From contig OY986964.1 of the NCBI GenBank assembly GCA_963920575.1, positions 19,821,395 through 19,885,394 on the forward strand: a DNA stretch of 64,000 bases. The letters run 5' to 3'. Position 1 is the stretch's first letter, and every line of letters begins with the position of its first letter. This DNA is from Narthecium ossifragum. Lineage: Eukaryota > Streptophyta > Magnoliopsida > Dioscoreales > Nartheciaceae. A model generated the notes under the pieces. The model did no database searches, was not told the origin of the DNA, and saw nothing but the letters and a program-made list of their open reading frames with translations. The position numbers and the translations under genes are program-made. This document shows, piece by piece, positions 44,597 to 54,799 of this stretch.

Positions 44597-45266
44597 TGTC
44601 GCGCCCCGACCCGCGAAAGCCCAACCAGGCCGGGCGACGTGAACCGGAACCTAACGAAACGCGGAAAATATTGGCGAGGGTTCCCTCCAACCTATTGATC
44701 TCCCTAGCAATTCGTCACAAACACCATCAATTTAAAAAGACATAATTAAATTACAAGCCTCGAACCTCAGATTACAAAACCCAAGTGAATTTAATATACA
44801 TATCCTCGGAGAGGAAAGATCCAAATACAACATTACTCCCGTAGGAGACTATCTAACATAGGGTAAAAGCAGTAAAGGATCACCACCTCTCAGACTCCGC
44901 CTGGCGCCGCCGACCAACTGCCCCGTAGGGGCCACAGAAGAAGAACTGACGCCTGCACCTGCAAAACGCAGCCCGGGTAGGAGTGAGTATGAAGCTCAGA
45001 AGGGTTTTACACTACACCACACAGAAGGAAGAGGGAAACACAATAGTGTCACCCTCAAGTAAGACCTGGGTGTATACAGGGGTCCCATAACCCCACCGCG
45101 TGTCCCTGAGGCTAACGATCATGGTCTTCCAGCCGAGCTGGTCACATTCAGGTCACACTCAGTAGCAGGAAACAACACTGCTGACTTACAAGCAGGAACA
45201 CGATACTGCATGCGGGAAATGGCACCGATGAGTAGGCAACTCCTCTACTCCAGAGTCAACACAGTG
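44597..45266 (-). mobile_element. antisense Tekay-type LTR end, cut by the next insertion
   Basis: On the plus strand starts TGTCGCGCCCCGACCC and follows the reverse of the LTR family 3' part through ACCTGCAAAACGCAGCCCGG and CTGAGGCTAACGATCATGG to CAACACAGTG. The 5 bp before it, TAGCA, are the expected target duplication. Its remainder should lie outside the window. Confidence 0.9.
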
Positions 45267-45484
45267 TGTGAGGACCCGTCCCTCTACTCCTGTGGCTCGT
45301 CGTGGACCGCAAGGGCAATTTGGTAAATTGCGTCTTGTTGGCTTGTTTCACACCCGCGTGTGCACACACTGACCATGTTTGTGGTAATGTTTGGTTAGAA
45401 TGGTTAGTGGGACCCGAGATCGAAAGATCCGGGCTTGGGCTTGGGCTTGAGTTCTAGCCCAAGTCTAGCTTTTTGGACAAATCA

Positions 45485-45582
45485 GATCGATCTTCTCTAG
45501 CTAAGAGATCAATCTTCTTGTGTCAGAAAGTCAAACCCGATTTGGCAAGAAAGATCGATCTCTTTTGAGAAAGAGATCGATC
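45485..45582 (+). repeat. two GATCGATC-capped units in U3
   Basis: 45485-45514 (right cap mutated to GATCAATC) and 45553-45582. The latter has perfect 13-bp arms GATCGATCTCTTT and AAAGAGATCGATC around TGAG. Both are 30 bp long and lie upstream of the TATA box near 45605. Confidence 0.92.
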
Positions 45583-45954
45583 TCTGTTGAGTCGGTTAGT
45601 TCGTCTATAAAACAAACGAAACTTTCTCTTTTGATTTTTTGGGAAATTCTGAGTTTTCAACCGTGTTCTTGCTGGATCTGAGCTCGTTTGAGGAAGATCT
45701 AAAGCCTAGCAGCTTGGATTGAAGCTGCTCTTGCTTAGGTAGGGATTCCTACCTACATCTCTTCCTGGTTTTTGGACTTTTCCGATTTGATTATGTTCTT
45801 ATGCTTAGATCTCTTAATATACATGTTTGTTTGCTGTGATTTCACCGGTTTTGGACTCGTTGTCCCTTGATCTACCATATCTCAGAGTTTTAGGGGGTTT
45901 GGTAGCATTTTCCGGCAGTATTTCTCGCCGTCCGGTCGCCGGAAAACCCATCCA

Positions 45955-46259
45955 GATCGATCCTTCTCAAGGAAGGATCGATCCCTCTGGGTTGGTCATG
46001 CTGCGCCCGATGAAGGATCGATCCTCTGCTTGGAGAAGATCGATCCTGGGTCTTGGGTAGCATGGTTACCCTACGTCGCGAGGAAGATCGATCTTCCTGG
46101 GAGGAAGGATCGATCTTTCTTGGCGCGACAAGAAGGGTGCCTTCTGTTTCGAGAAAGATCGATCTTCCTGGGAGGAAGGATCGATCTTCTTTAGCTCGAC
46201 AGTGAGGGAATGCTCACTGTTACTTAAAAGATCGATCTTTTCTTAGGAAAAGATCGATC
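45955..46259 (+). repeat. five GATCGATC-capped units in the transcribed part of the LTR
   Basis: Units 45955-45983 (29 bp), 46016-46045, 46086-46115, 46157-46186 and 46230-46259 (30 bp each). The first has perfect 12-bp arms (GATCGATCCTTC/GAAGGATCGATC); the last perfect 13-bp arms (GATCGATCTTTTC/GAAAAGATCGATC) around TTAG. The third and fourth have TTCCT/AGGAA inner arms with one bulged G. Unit-to-unit distance is about 61-73 bp. Confidence 0.92.
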
Positions 46260-47749
46260 CTTTAGTAGCAGAGAGGATTATTCATGGCTTTTGCCCGCGA
46301 GGCTTGGTATGCCGGTTTTCCTTACCGTTTTATACCTTGTACATATGTTTAAGCATGTTAGCCCTATAATAGGGGAGGTGGTGAACCGGGGGTGTGATGA
46401 CTCCCGGGATGTTTAGAATAAACGGGCGGGTAGCCCTACAACTTTCCCTAGCCTTGCATTCCGCGTGCGCTGAGGGCTTTATCTGTGATATCTGTGAGCT
46501 GTTGTTTGCGGGGCTGCTTCCCAGTGCAGGTGTTGTGGCGAACAGCTGACAGTTGGTGGTGGTACCACTGTAGCAGTCCCTAGACCTTATTTACATGTTC
46601 ACCACCCCGGGCCGGCAGGGTGCCGTGCCCATACCTTGTTATTTATATCATCACATATTGCTGCATGCTTACTTGTATTTATCCTGCGCATGTTCATGGC
46701 ATGCATTGTGTTGCGCATTAGCTGCATAAGAGTAGGACGATGGCGGTGGGTTGACCTCCGATCCGGAGCTTTCGGGTAGTTCGGATCTACCTCAAGGTCC
46801 GTTGCGGGTAGCTTGGTCCAAGACTCGATTTGTAGTATTCAGTCGATTTCGATGAAAGGGTTAGATGACCTGAATACATGTTGTTTGATGTTTAGAGCTC
46901 GTGTCGGCCTCGAGCAGAGTGTTGAGGTGTAGCCGGTGTCCGGTTCACTGTCTCTTTGGTAGAGGTAGTGTCTACTCAGCGGTGTTGGTTGCCCGCCTAG
47001 CAATCTTGGTTTCCTGTTAATGAGATGGCAGTGTTGGTCTCCTGCCTCGCTGAGGGCGACCCAGTATGTGACCAGTTCGGCTGCAGAACATGACTGAGGT
47101 CTCCTTTTAGGGACACGCGGTGGGGTTATGGGACCCCTGTGTACACCCAGCCTTTGCTTGAGGGTGACACTGTTGTGTTCCCTCCCTTGTGAGTGTCGTA
47201 GTGTAGTGTCCCTGCTGAGCTTAGTGCTCACTCCTACCCGGGCTGCGTTTTGCAGGTGCTGGCGCTAGCTCTTCTTCGGTCGCCCCTACCGGGCCGGTGT
47301 TTGGTGACGTGGTGGCGTCTGGTGGTGCTTGAGGAGCGGCGATCTGTTGTACCCTTTTGTTATAGATAGTCTCCTACGGGAGTGATAAATGTATAATTTC
47401 GGTGTTTGAGGACTTGTATTATATTCCAGTTCTGTCTTTGAGTTTGTGAATGATTGTATAATACATGATGCTTATGAATTGCTAGGGTAACCACTACGAT
47501 TAGAGGGAAACCTCGCCAAAATTTCCGCAGTAGGTTATGTGCGGACCCGTCCCTCTACTCCTGTGGGTCGTCGTGGGCCGCAAGGGCAATTTGGTAAATT
47601 GCGCATTGCCGGCTTGTTTCACACCCGCGTGTACACACACTGACCGTGTTTGTGGTAATGTTTGGTTAGAACGGTTTGTGGGACCCAGGATCGAAAGATC
47701 CGGACTTAGGCTTGAGTTCTTGCCTAAGTTTAGCTTTCAGCACAAAAAG

Positions 47750-47846
47750 GATCAATCTTCTCTAGCTAAGAGATCGATCTTCTTGTGCCAGAAAATCAAG
47801 TGTGATTGTCATGAAGGATCGATCCTTGCCTAGGGAAGGATCGATC
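47750..47846 (+). repeat. two GATCGATC-capped units in U3
   Basis: 47750-47779 (left cap mutated to GATCAATC) and 47817-47846, each 30 bp. The second has inner arms CTTGCC/GGGAAG, completely different from TCTTT/AAAGA at the same site in the LTR at 45267. Confidence 0.92.
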
Positions 47847-47869
47847 ATTCATAAGTCGGTTCGGTTGCC

Positions 47870-47876
47870 TATAAAG
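47870..47876 (+). promoter_or_regulatory. TATA box of the Tekay-like LTR
   Basis: TATAAAG in GCCTATAAAGCAGACGAG; the same box occurs in the 3' LTR at 55117-55123 and, as TATAAAAC, near 45605. Transcription would start about 30 bp downstream, placing the five downstream units in the RNA. Confidence 0.7.
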
Positions 47877-48220
47877 CAGACGAGATTTTCTTCCTTGAAT
47901 CCCTTTTTTGAAATCCAGAGATTTGAGCTCTGATCTTGCGATTTTTGAAGGCATTTGAGGACAATCCAAGGCCTAGCTGCTTGGATCTAAGCTGCTCTTG
48001 CTCCGGTAGGGATTCCTACCTACCTTTATTTCGGGTTTTTGGAGTTTCCGGTTTGATTGTGTTCTTTTACATAGATCTCTCTATATACATGTTTGTTTCT
48101 CGTGTTTTCATCGGTTTTGGACTCGTGGGATCTTGATCTATCGGATCCCAGAGTTTGGTTAAGTTTGGTTGTATCTTCCGGCGGTATTTCGCGCTGGAAG
48201 GACGCCGGAGAACCCATTTA

Positions 48221-48524
48221 AATCGATCCCTCTTGAGGAAGGATCGATCCCTCTGGATTGGTCATGCTACGCTCGATAACGGATCGATCTCCTGCTTGGA
48301 GAAGATCGATCCTGGTTCTTGGGTAGCATGGTTATCCTTCGTCGCGAAGAAGATCGATCTTCCTTGGAGGAAGGATCGATCTTTCTTGGTGCGACGCGAA
48401 GGGTGCCCTCTGTCTTGAGAAAGATCGATCTTCCTGGGAGGAAGGATCGATCTTATTTGTCTCGATAGTGAGGGAAGCTCACTGTTACTTAAAAGATCAA
48501 TCCTTTCTTTGGGAAAGATTGATC
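48221..48524 (+). repeat. five GATCGATC-capped units in the predicted leader
   Basis: Units 48221-48249, 48282-48311, 48352-48381, 48423-48452 and 48495-48524. In the last one the caps are GATCAATC and GATTGATC, which are complementary to each other. 48352 and 48423 have 13-bp arms with one bulged G. Confidence 0.92.
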
Positions 48525-49790
48525 CTTTAGTAGCAGAGAGGGTTTTTCATGGCTTTTGCCCGCGGGGCTTGGTATGTCGGTTTTTCTTACCGCTTTATAC
48601 CTTGTACATATGTTTAAGCATGTTAGCCCTATAATAGGGGCAGTGGTAAACCGGGGGAGTGATGACTCCCGGGATGTTTAGAATAAACGGGCGGGTAGCC
48701 CTACAGCTTTCCCTAGCCTTGCATGGCGGCGTGCGCCGAGGGCATTACCTGTTATATATGTGAGCTGTTGTTTGCGGGGTTGTTTCCCGGTGCCGGTTTG
48801 TGGTGGACTGCTGGCAGTTTGTGGTGGTACCACTGCAGCAGTCCGTAGACCTTTTTATCTGTTCACCACCCCGGGCCGGCAGGGTGCCGTACCCAGACCT
48901 TATTATTGTATATCATCACATACTGTTGCATGTCTATCTGTATTTATCCTGCGCATGTTCATACATGCATTTGTATTATGCATTAGTTGCATCTGTGTAG
49001 GGCGTTGTCGATCAGGGGCTTTCGGGTAGCCCGGATCTAGCTCTAGGACCGTTGCGGGTAGCTTGGTCCATGACTCGATTTGTAGTATTCAATCGTTTTC
49101 GATGATAGGGTTAGTTTGACCTGAATACATGTTTGTTCAATGTTTAGAGGTCGTGTCGACTTCAAGTTGTATCCGAAGTGTAGCTGGAGTCCGGTGTTCC
49201 TAACTCTTGGGAGGAGGAGTGCCTGCCCAGCGGTGTCCTGGCCCGCCAAACAGTGTTCTATGTCCTGTTGAGAGTATGCAGTGTTTGAGCCTGCGTTCAC
49301 GGACTTCCGGTAGGGTTATGGGACCCTTGTATACATCTAGGGTGGACTTGGAGGCGACACTGTTGTGTTCCCTCCCTTGTGAGTGTCGTAGTGTAGTGTA
49401 CCTGCTGAGCTTAGTGCTCACTCCTACCCGGGCTGTGTTTTGCAGGTGCTGGCGCTAGCTCTTCTTCGATCGCCCCTATCGGTCCGGTGTTTGGTGAAGT
49501 GGCGGCGTCTGGCTGTGCTTGAGAGGTGGCGATCTTACAGTTTTATACTTTTTTGTTTTAGATAGTCTCCTACGGGAGTGATAAATATATAATTTCCCTG
49601 TTTTGAGGTTTGTAATATTATATCAGTTCAGTCTTTGAGTTTGTATTTGTGTTAATACAGGATGGTTGTGTTTTGCTAGGGTAACCACTACGATTAGAGG
49701 GAAACCTCGCCAAAACTTTCCGCAGTAGGTTAGGTTTCGCTTCGCGTCGCCCGCCCCGGTTGGGCCTACGCGGGTCGGGGGGCGACAACT

Positions 49791-49802
49791 TGGTATCAGA
49801 GC
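49791..49802 (+). promoter_or_regulatory. primer-binding site, initiator tRNA-Met
   Basis: TGGTATCAGAGC three bases after the 5' LTR. Confidence 0.96.
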
Positions 49803-49992
49803 ATAGGCTGTAGATCCCAGAGTGTTAGGATCAGGTTCGGTTGAGATTGAGCGTGGAATGGGTTAGTTCTATGTCTAGAACATCCGTGCATGCTTTCTTT
49901 GCGATGTGTTATTGCTTTTCCTCTTTATTGATGTGTTGTTTGTTTTGTCGTTCTGACTAGTGAAAGCTCGTTTGCTATTGGTGATCGTGTAG

Positions 49993-51034
49993 ATGTCGGG
50001 AGCTCGCGGCCGACCTCCGGTTGCCGGTCGGGGTGGGGCACGACCTGGTCGACCCGCCCGACCGAACAGGACTGCTCCTGTCAGGGTGGTCCGAGCTAGA
50101 CGGAATGTACCATCACCAGTAGCGGTTTCGGTCGAGCAGGCAGAGGTCTTCCTCGTCGAGGAGGAGGCCCCTGTTCCTGTCGACGGGCGGGCCTCGGTGG
50201 CTATCACGATGGCTTTCCAGCGGCTGAACCCACCCAGGTTCAGTGGTGCGTCTGGAGATCCGACCACAGCGGACGATTGGCTCGACGGAGTCTCGCGCGT
50301 CCTTGAGGCTCTCTTCATCGAGGACGACCGGGTTCGGGTCACCCTCTCAGCGTTCCAGCTCGATGGAGACGCTCATGACTGGTGGCGCACCACCTATCAC
50401 ACCAGTGACGGAGAGGTGCGATTGTGGGAGGAGTTCAGGGCGATGCTCTTGGACGTGCACTTTCCAGCTAGTGCACGTTACGCCCTGACCCGCGAGTACC
50501 AGTCCCTCTTGCAGGGTACTCGCTCAGTTCAGCAGTACGCCTCCCGGTTCACGCATCTTGCTCGGTTTGTGGGGTCAGTTGCAGCAGAGCAGGCAGCCAG
50601 GGTGCGTCAGTTCGAGTGGGGACTTCGGCCAGAGATCCGGCGGCAGACCAGCTCACACTGCTTCCAGTCGTACTCAGCGATCCTGAACTGCGCCTTGTCA
50701 GTGGAGGCTCAGTTGCGGGACGACAGGTGCCGGGCAGTTCCACTGGCACCCCTCACCAGTACGCAGCAGCGACCCTAGGGCAGAGGATGGTTCGGTAGGG
50801 GGCAGCCGTGGCGTCAGCGGCCCTTTCAGTAGCGGCCTCAGCATGCACCACAGTTTCAGCAGCCACTACCGAGCCCACCAGCCCCATTTCTACTGACGGC
50901 CGGGCCATCTGCGCAGGCTTCGTCAGGGGGGAGACCAAGGACGGCGGCCTGGCGACGCGACACCCATTTGCTTCCTGTGCGGCCAGCCGGGGCACTACCG
51001 TAAAGACTGCACTTCGCGAGGAGCGCAGAGCGCT
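49993..51034 (+). pseudogene. Tekay-like gag
   Basis: ATG at 49993 opens a basic N-terminus, then the gag core (PPRFSGASGDPTTADDWLDG, DDRVRVTLSAFQLDGDAHDWW, RQFEWGLRPEIR). TAG codons at 50776 and near 50833 interrupt it, and an extra base in the G-run near 50932-50937 shifts the frame into the zinc knuckle CFLCGQPGHYRKDC (50969-51010). The function would be the structural particle protein that binds the element RNA. Confidence 0.9.
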
Positions 51035-51751
51035 ATGCCACAGGGCAGTAGAGGCGGAGGGTCCGGTGCCTGGCAGGGGAGCGGGGGTGGACGCGGGCAT
51101 GGGCGTCCCAGTGGTGGAGGCGGCCATCGGGGGCAGGTATTTGCCCTCCCAATTCACGAGCAGCAGGACACCGTTCAGCTGTATCAGCCGCCACCACAGT
51201 ACCAGCAGCCGTTACAGTGCCAGCAACCGCAGCAGTACCAGCAGCCGCGGCAGTATCAGCAGGCAGCGACGGAGCCATCCGTCCTCAGAGGTATCTTTCA
51301 GCTTTCCAGTTCCTTAATAGATGTGCTGATAGATTCAGGGGCGTCTCGCTCCTATATTGCTAGCATGTGCCTGGCATCGCTAGGGTTAGAGACGAGTCGG
51401 CTAGAGGTGGCACAGTCTGTAGACTCACCGATCGGCGGAGCGGTCAGGGTGGATCGGGTCTGCCAATCTTGTTCCTTGGAGGTTGGAGGCCTCCGGGTCT
51501 ATCTAGACCTGCGGGTGCTAGACATGACCGGCTTTGACGTGATACTCGGTATGGACTGGTTGGCAGGATACCGGGCCGTCATCGACTGTGGTCGCCGGAG
51601 GGTGGTCGCTTGGACACCCGACGGGACACGGTTTGTGTTGTTGGGGGATCGGTTCTCTGCCGATTCCTTTGCTTGTGGTGTTGGGAGGCGTGGCATCGAG
51701 CTCTCAGCCTTGTTGGGCAGCCTGTCCCTGTCCGGTTCTGAGGGAGTGTAG
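51035..51751 (+). pseudogene. Tekay-like aspartic protease region
   Basis: Same frame as the zinc knuckle. A Gln/Tyr-rich linker with QYQQP repeats (residues 50-85 of this frame) leads to the protease: VLIDSGASRSYIA with the catalytic Asp at 51332 (residue 100), then FDVILGMDWL. The frame ends with TAG at 51749; pol motifs continue in other frames. The protease cleaves the polyprotein in the particle. Confidence 0.9.
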
Positions 51752-53104
51752 CAGCGCAGTTTTCCCAGGATCGTGTGCGCCTACACCGACGTGTTTCCCG
51801 AGGTGTTGCCAGGGCTTCCACCGCCCTGAGAGGTCAATTTTGAGATCGACCTAGTACCAGGTACCGCACCGATCTCTCCCAGCTTTCAGGATGGCACCAG
51901 CAGAGCAGAGTGAGTTGAGGACCCAGCTAGACGAGCTTACCAGCAGAGGCTCCATCCGTCCCAGCATGTCTCCCTAGGGGGCGCCAGTGTTGTTCGCAAA
52001 GAAGAAGGATGGTACCCTTCGACTTTGCATAGACTACAGGTGGCTCAACAGGGTGACGGTGAAGAACAGGTATCCGTTGCCGCGGATCGACGACCTATTT
52101 GACCAGTTGAGAGGATCTTCAGTGTTCTCGAAGATCCACCTCCGCATCGGCTACCACTAATTGAGGGTTCGGGATTGAGACATCCCGAAGACGGCATTCC
52201 GGACTCAGTACGGCCTGTACGAGTTCGTGGTGATGCCGTTTAGGCTGACGAACGCACCAGCAGCGTTGATGGATCTCATGCAGAGGATCTTCCGGCCCTT
52301 CCTAGACGAGTTCGTAGTGGTGTTCGTCGACGACATCCTTATCTACTCCCGGTCAGAGGCGGAGCACGAGCGACACTTGGCGACAGTGTTGGAGCTACTT
52401 CGGGAGCATCGACTTTATTCCAAGGCTTCCAAGTGCGAGTTCTGGCTTGCACAGGAGGGGTTCCTTGGACACGTGGTGTTGGCAGCAGGGATCTCAGTCG
52501 ACCCCTCCAAGGTCGAGGCAGTGGTACAGTGGCAGAGACCGAGGACAGTGTTCGAGGTCCGCATTTTCCTGGGCTTGGCGGGGTACTACAGATGGTTCGT
52601 GCGGGACTTCTCCAGAGTCGCCGGGCCGTTGACCAGACTGACACAGAAGGCCGTCCCGTTCGTGTGGGATAATGCTTGTGAGTGAGCCTTCGTGGAGCTG
52701 AGGACCAGGTTGACCAGTGCACCGATGCTGATCGTCCCCGAGCGAGGCGTTGGTTACAGTGTCTACTGCGACGCCAGTGGAGAGGGTTTGGGGTGTATCC
52801 TCATGCAGGAGGGCCACGCAGTTTCCTATGGTTCTCGCCAGCTGAAGAACCATGAGAGGAACTACCCGACCCATGACTTGGAGCTAGCAGCAGTGGTCTT
52901 CGCCCTGAAGACCTGGCGTCACTACCTCTATGGCGAGAAGTTTTCTGTCTTCTCGGACCATAAGAGCTTGAGGCACATTTTCACTCAACGTGACCTCAAC
53001 CTGAGGCAGCGACGCTGGATGGAGCTACTGGAGGACTACGACTTTGAGTTGTATTACCATCCTGGTAAGGCAAATGTCGTAGAAGACGCACTGAGCAGAT
53101 ATGT
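51752..53104 (+). pseudogene. Tekay-like reverse transcriptase and RNase H
   Basis: RT starts with a broken segment ([11 protein letters not shown] near 52006-52040, [21 protein letters not shown]) with stops at GYH*LRVRD*DIPKT, then an open frame from 52227 holding [14 protein letters not shown], the catalytic [13 protein letters not shown] (Asp pair at 52329-52334), [11 protein letters not shown] and [16 protein letters not shown] at 52683 separates RNase H (YSVYCDASGEGLGCILMQ, FSVFSDHKSLRHIF, ANVVEDALSR). Together they copy the RNA into DNA and remove the RNA strand. Confidence 0.92.
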
Positions 53105-54725
53105 GAGAGACACAAGAGCAGCAGTTGCAGGGTTGTCAGCGCGGCAGTGGCAGGCTCTAGAGACGACGGGCCAGTTGGGGCTCGAGTTTGAGGATCGGGG
53201 ATCCAGCAGCTTCCTCTACGCAGTGCAGAGTATGCCAGCGGTTTTAACCAGAGTGTTAGAGGCACAACACAGTGACCCAGAGCTCGAGGACGTACGCACA
53301 GCAGCGGGCACAGAGGGCACAAACGGAGACTGGACAGTATCGCTAGACGGAGGGCTACGGTTCCGAGGCAGAGTAGCGGTTCCAGCAGATCCAGTTCTTC
53401 GAGACGACATCCTACGAGAGTTCAACCACTCTCGTTTTGCAGTTCATCCGGGCGGCACCAAGATGTACTAGGATCTTCGGCGACAGTTCTGGTGGCGTGG
53501 GATGAAGAGGGCAATGACGGAGTTCGTATCGCGCTGCCTTACCTGTCAGAAGGTTAAGGCAGAGCACCAGCGGACTCCGGGGTTACTACAGCCGCTTCCA
53601 CTAGCTTAGTGGAAGTGGGAGCACATCACGATGGACTTCGTGACCGGGCTACCGAGGTCTCCTAGGGGGAATGACGCGATTTGGGTCATCGTTGATCGAT
53701 TGGCCAAATCAGCGCATTTCCTGCCTATGCGGACGACAGACATGTCTGACAGGTTGGGCGGTTTGTACGTCCAAGAGATAGTCAGACTACACGGGGTTCC
53801 TGTATCTATCGTGTCAGACCGTGACCCCAGGTTCACCAGCAGGGTCTGGCGGGGCTTTCAGGAGGCAGTTGGCACACTCCTGACCTTCAGTACGGCGTTT
53901 CATCCACAGACAGACGGGCAGTCAGCGCGGACGATCCAGATCTTGGAGGACATGATGAGAGCATGTGTCCTTGACGCAGGAGGCAGCTGGGAGGAGCACG
54001 CTCCCTTGGTGGAGTTCGCCTACAACAACAGCTACCAGTCCAATCTTGGAGTAGCACCTTTCGAGGCGTTGTACGGTAGGCCGTGTCGTTCCCCAGTTTG
54101 CTGGACAAAGGTTGGAGAGGCTCCACTCATCAGTCCAGACATCGTCAGGAGGTCGTCAGAGTGGTTTGTGCAGATCAGGCAGAGGCTTCTGATGGCTTAG
54201 AGCCGGCAGAGGCTTCTGACGGCTTAGAGCCGGCAGAAGAGCTATGCAGATCAGAGGCGATGACCGCTTGAGTTCGCAGTTGGCGACAGTGTGTTCCTGC
54301 GGGCAGCACCGTACAGAGGTTCTGTCAGGTTTGGCAGCGGGGGCAAGATGGCCCCGAGGTTCGTCGGGCCATTTGAGATCTTAGAGAGGGTCGGCGAGGA
54401 AGCCTACCGCTTGGACCTTCCTCAGCACATGTCTGTTGTGCACCCGACTTTTCACGTGTCGATGCTGAGGAAGTACCATCCCGATCCATCGCATGTCGTC
54501 AGAGTGGACGACATCGAGCTCGAGTCAGACGCGACGTTCGTTGAGCAGCCTGTTCGAGTACTTGACCGGAGGGATCAGGTCTTGCGGGGCAAGACGATTC
54601 CCTTGGTCAAGGTACTGTGGAGGCACAGAGGCGTCAAGGAGATGACCTGGGAGCGTGAGGCACGCATGCGGCAGGAGTATCCGCACTTGTTCGCTTCTCG
54701 AGGCAACTTTTGTCCTGTCTTCTAG
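53105..54725 (+). pseudogene. Tekay-like integrase with chromodomain-like tail; catalytic Glu replaced
   Basis: Zinc-binding part near 53440-53570 (CLTCQKVKAEHQ), then the catalytic core: Asp of [10 protein letters not shown], Asp of SDRDPRF, and [10 protein letters not shown] where the family has Glu before RTIQ; here the codon at 53925 is GCG (Ala). The core continues through [12 protein letters not shown] and [17 protein letters not shown]. Stops occur at 53469, 53608, 54198 and 54225, the last two in a 27-bp tandem duplication. The last part (54291-54725) has KMAPRFVGPFEILERVGEEAYRLDLP (given as family pattern GPFEI..Y.L.LP) and a tail VKVLWRHRGVKEMTWERE typical of chromodomains, which direct insertion to heterochromatin. 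Confidence 0.92.
54178..54231 (+). repeat. 27-bp tandem duplication in integrase
   Basis: GGCAGAGGCTTCTGATGGCT..GAGCC at 54178-54204 is repeated at 54205-54231 with one difference (GATGG to GACGG). It adds nine codons in frame. Confidence 0.95.
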
Positions 54726-54799
54726 TGCAGCTGTTTCTTTTGTTCCGAGCCCTACCTTTATCGAATCTCAGGACGAGATTTCCTTGAAGGGTATTAGGA

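Larger units (their letters stand above)
45267..47537 (+). mobile_element. plus-strand Tekay-type LTR lacking its last 70 bp
   Basis: Starts TGTGAGGACCCGTCCC and runs colinear with 47538-49787 until CCGCAGTAGGTTA, then stops where the next LTR begins. The missing end (from GGTTTCGCTTCGCG to the terminal GCGACA) is present at 49733-49787. The Tekay element at 47538 therefore inserted close to the 3' end of this LTR; the 5 bp GGTTA (47533-47537) are the expected target duplication. A TATAAAAC box lies near 45605. Confidence 0.88.
47538..49787 (+). repeat. 5' LTR of the Tekay-like element
   Basis: TGTGCGGACCCGTCC to GTCGGGGGGCGACA, 2250 bp. TATAAAG at 47870-47876. A primer site follows at 49791. 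It carries seven GATCGATC-capped units. Confidence 0.95.

Noticed and set aside
45485..48524. Regularly spaced short palindromes resembling a CRISPR array
   Set aside because: The repeats are 8-bp caps of 30-bp inverted units inside LTRs of a plant genome, with no cas genes and no unique spacers of constant length.
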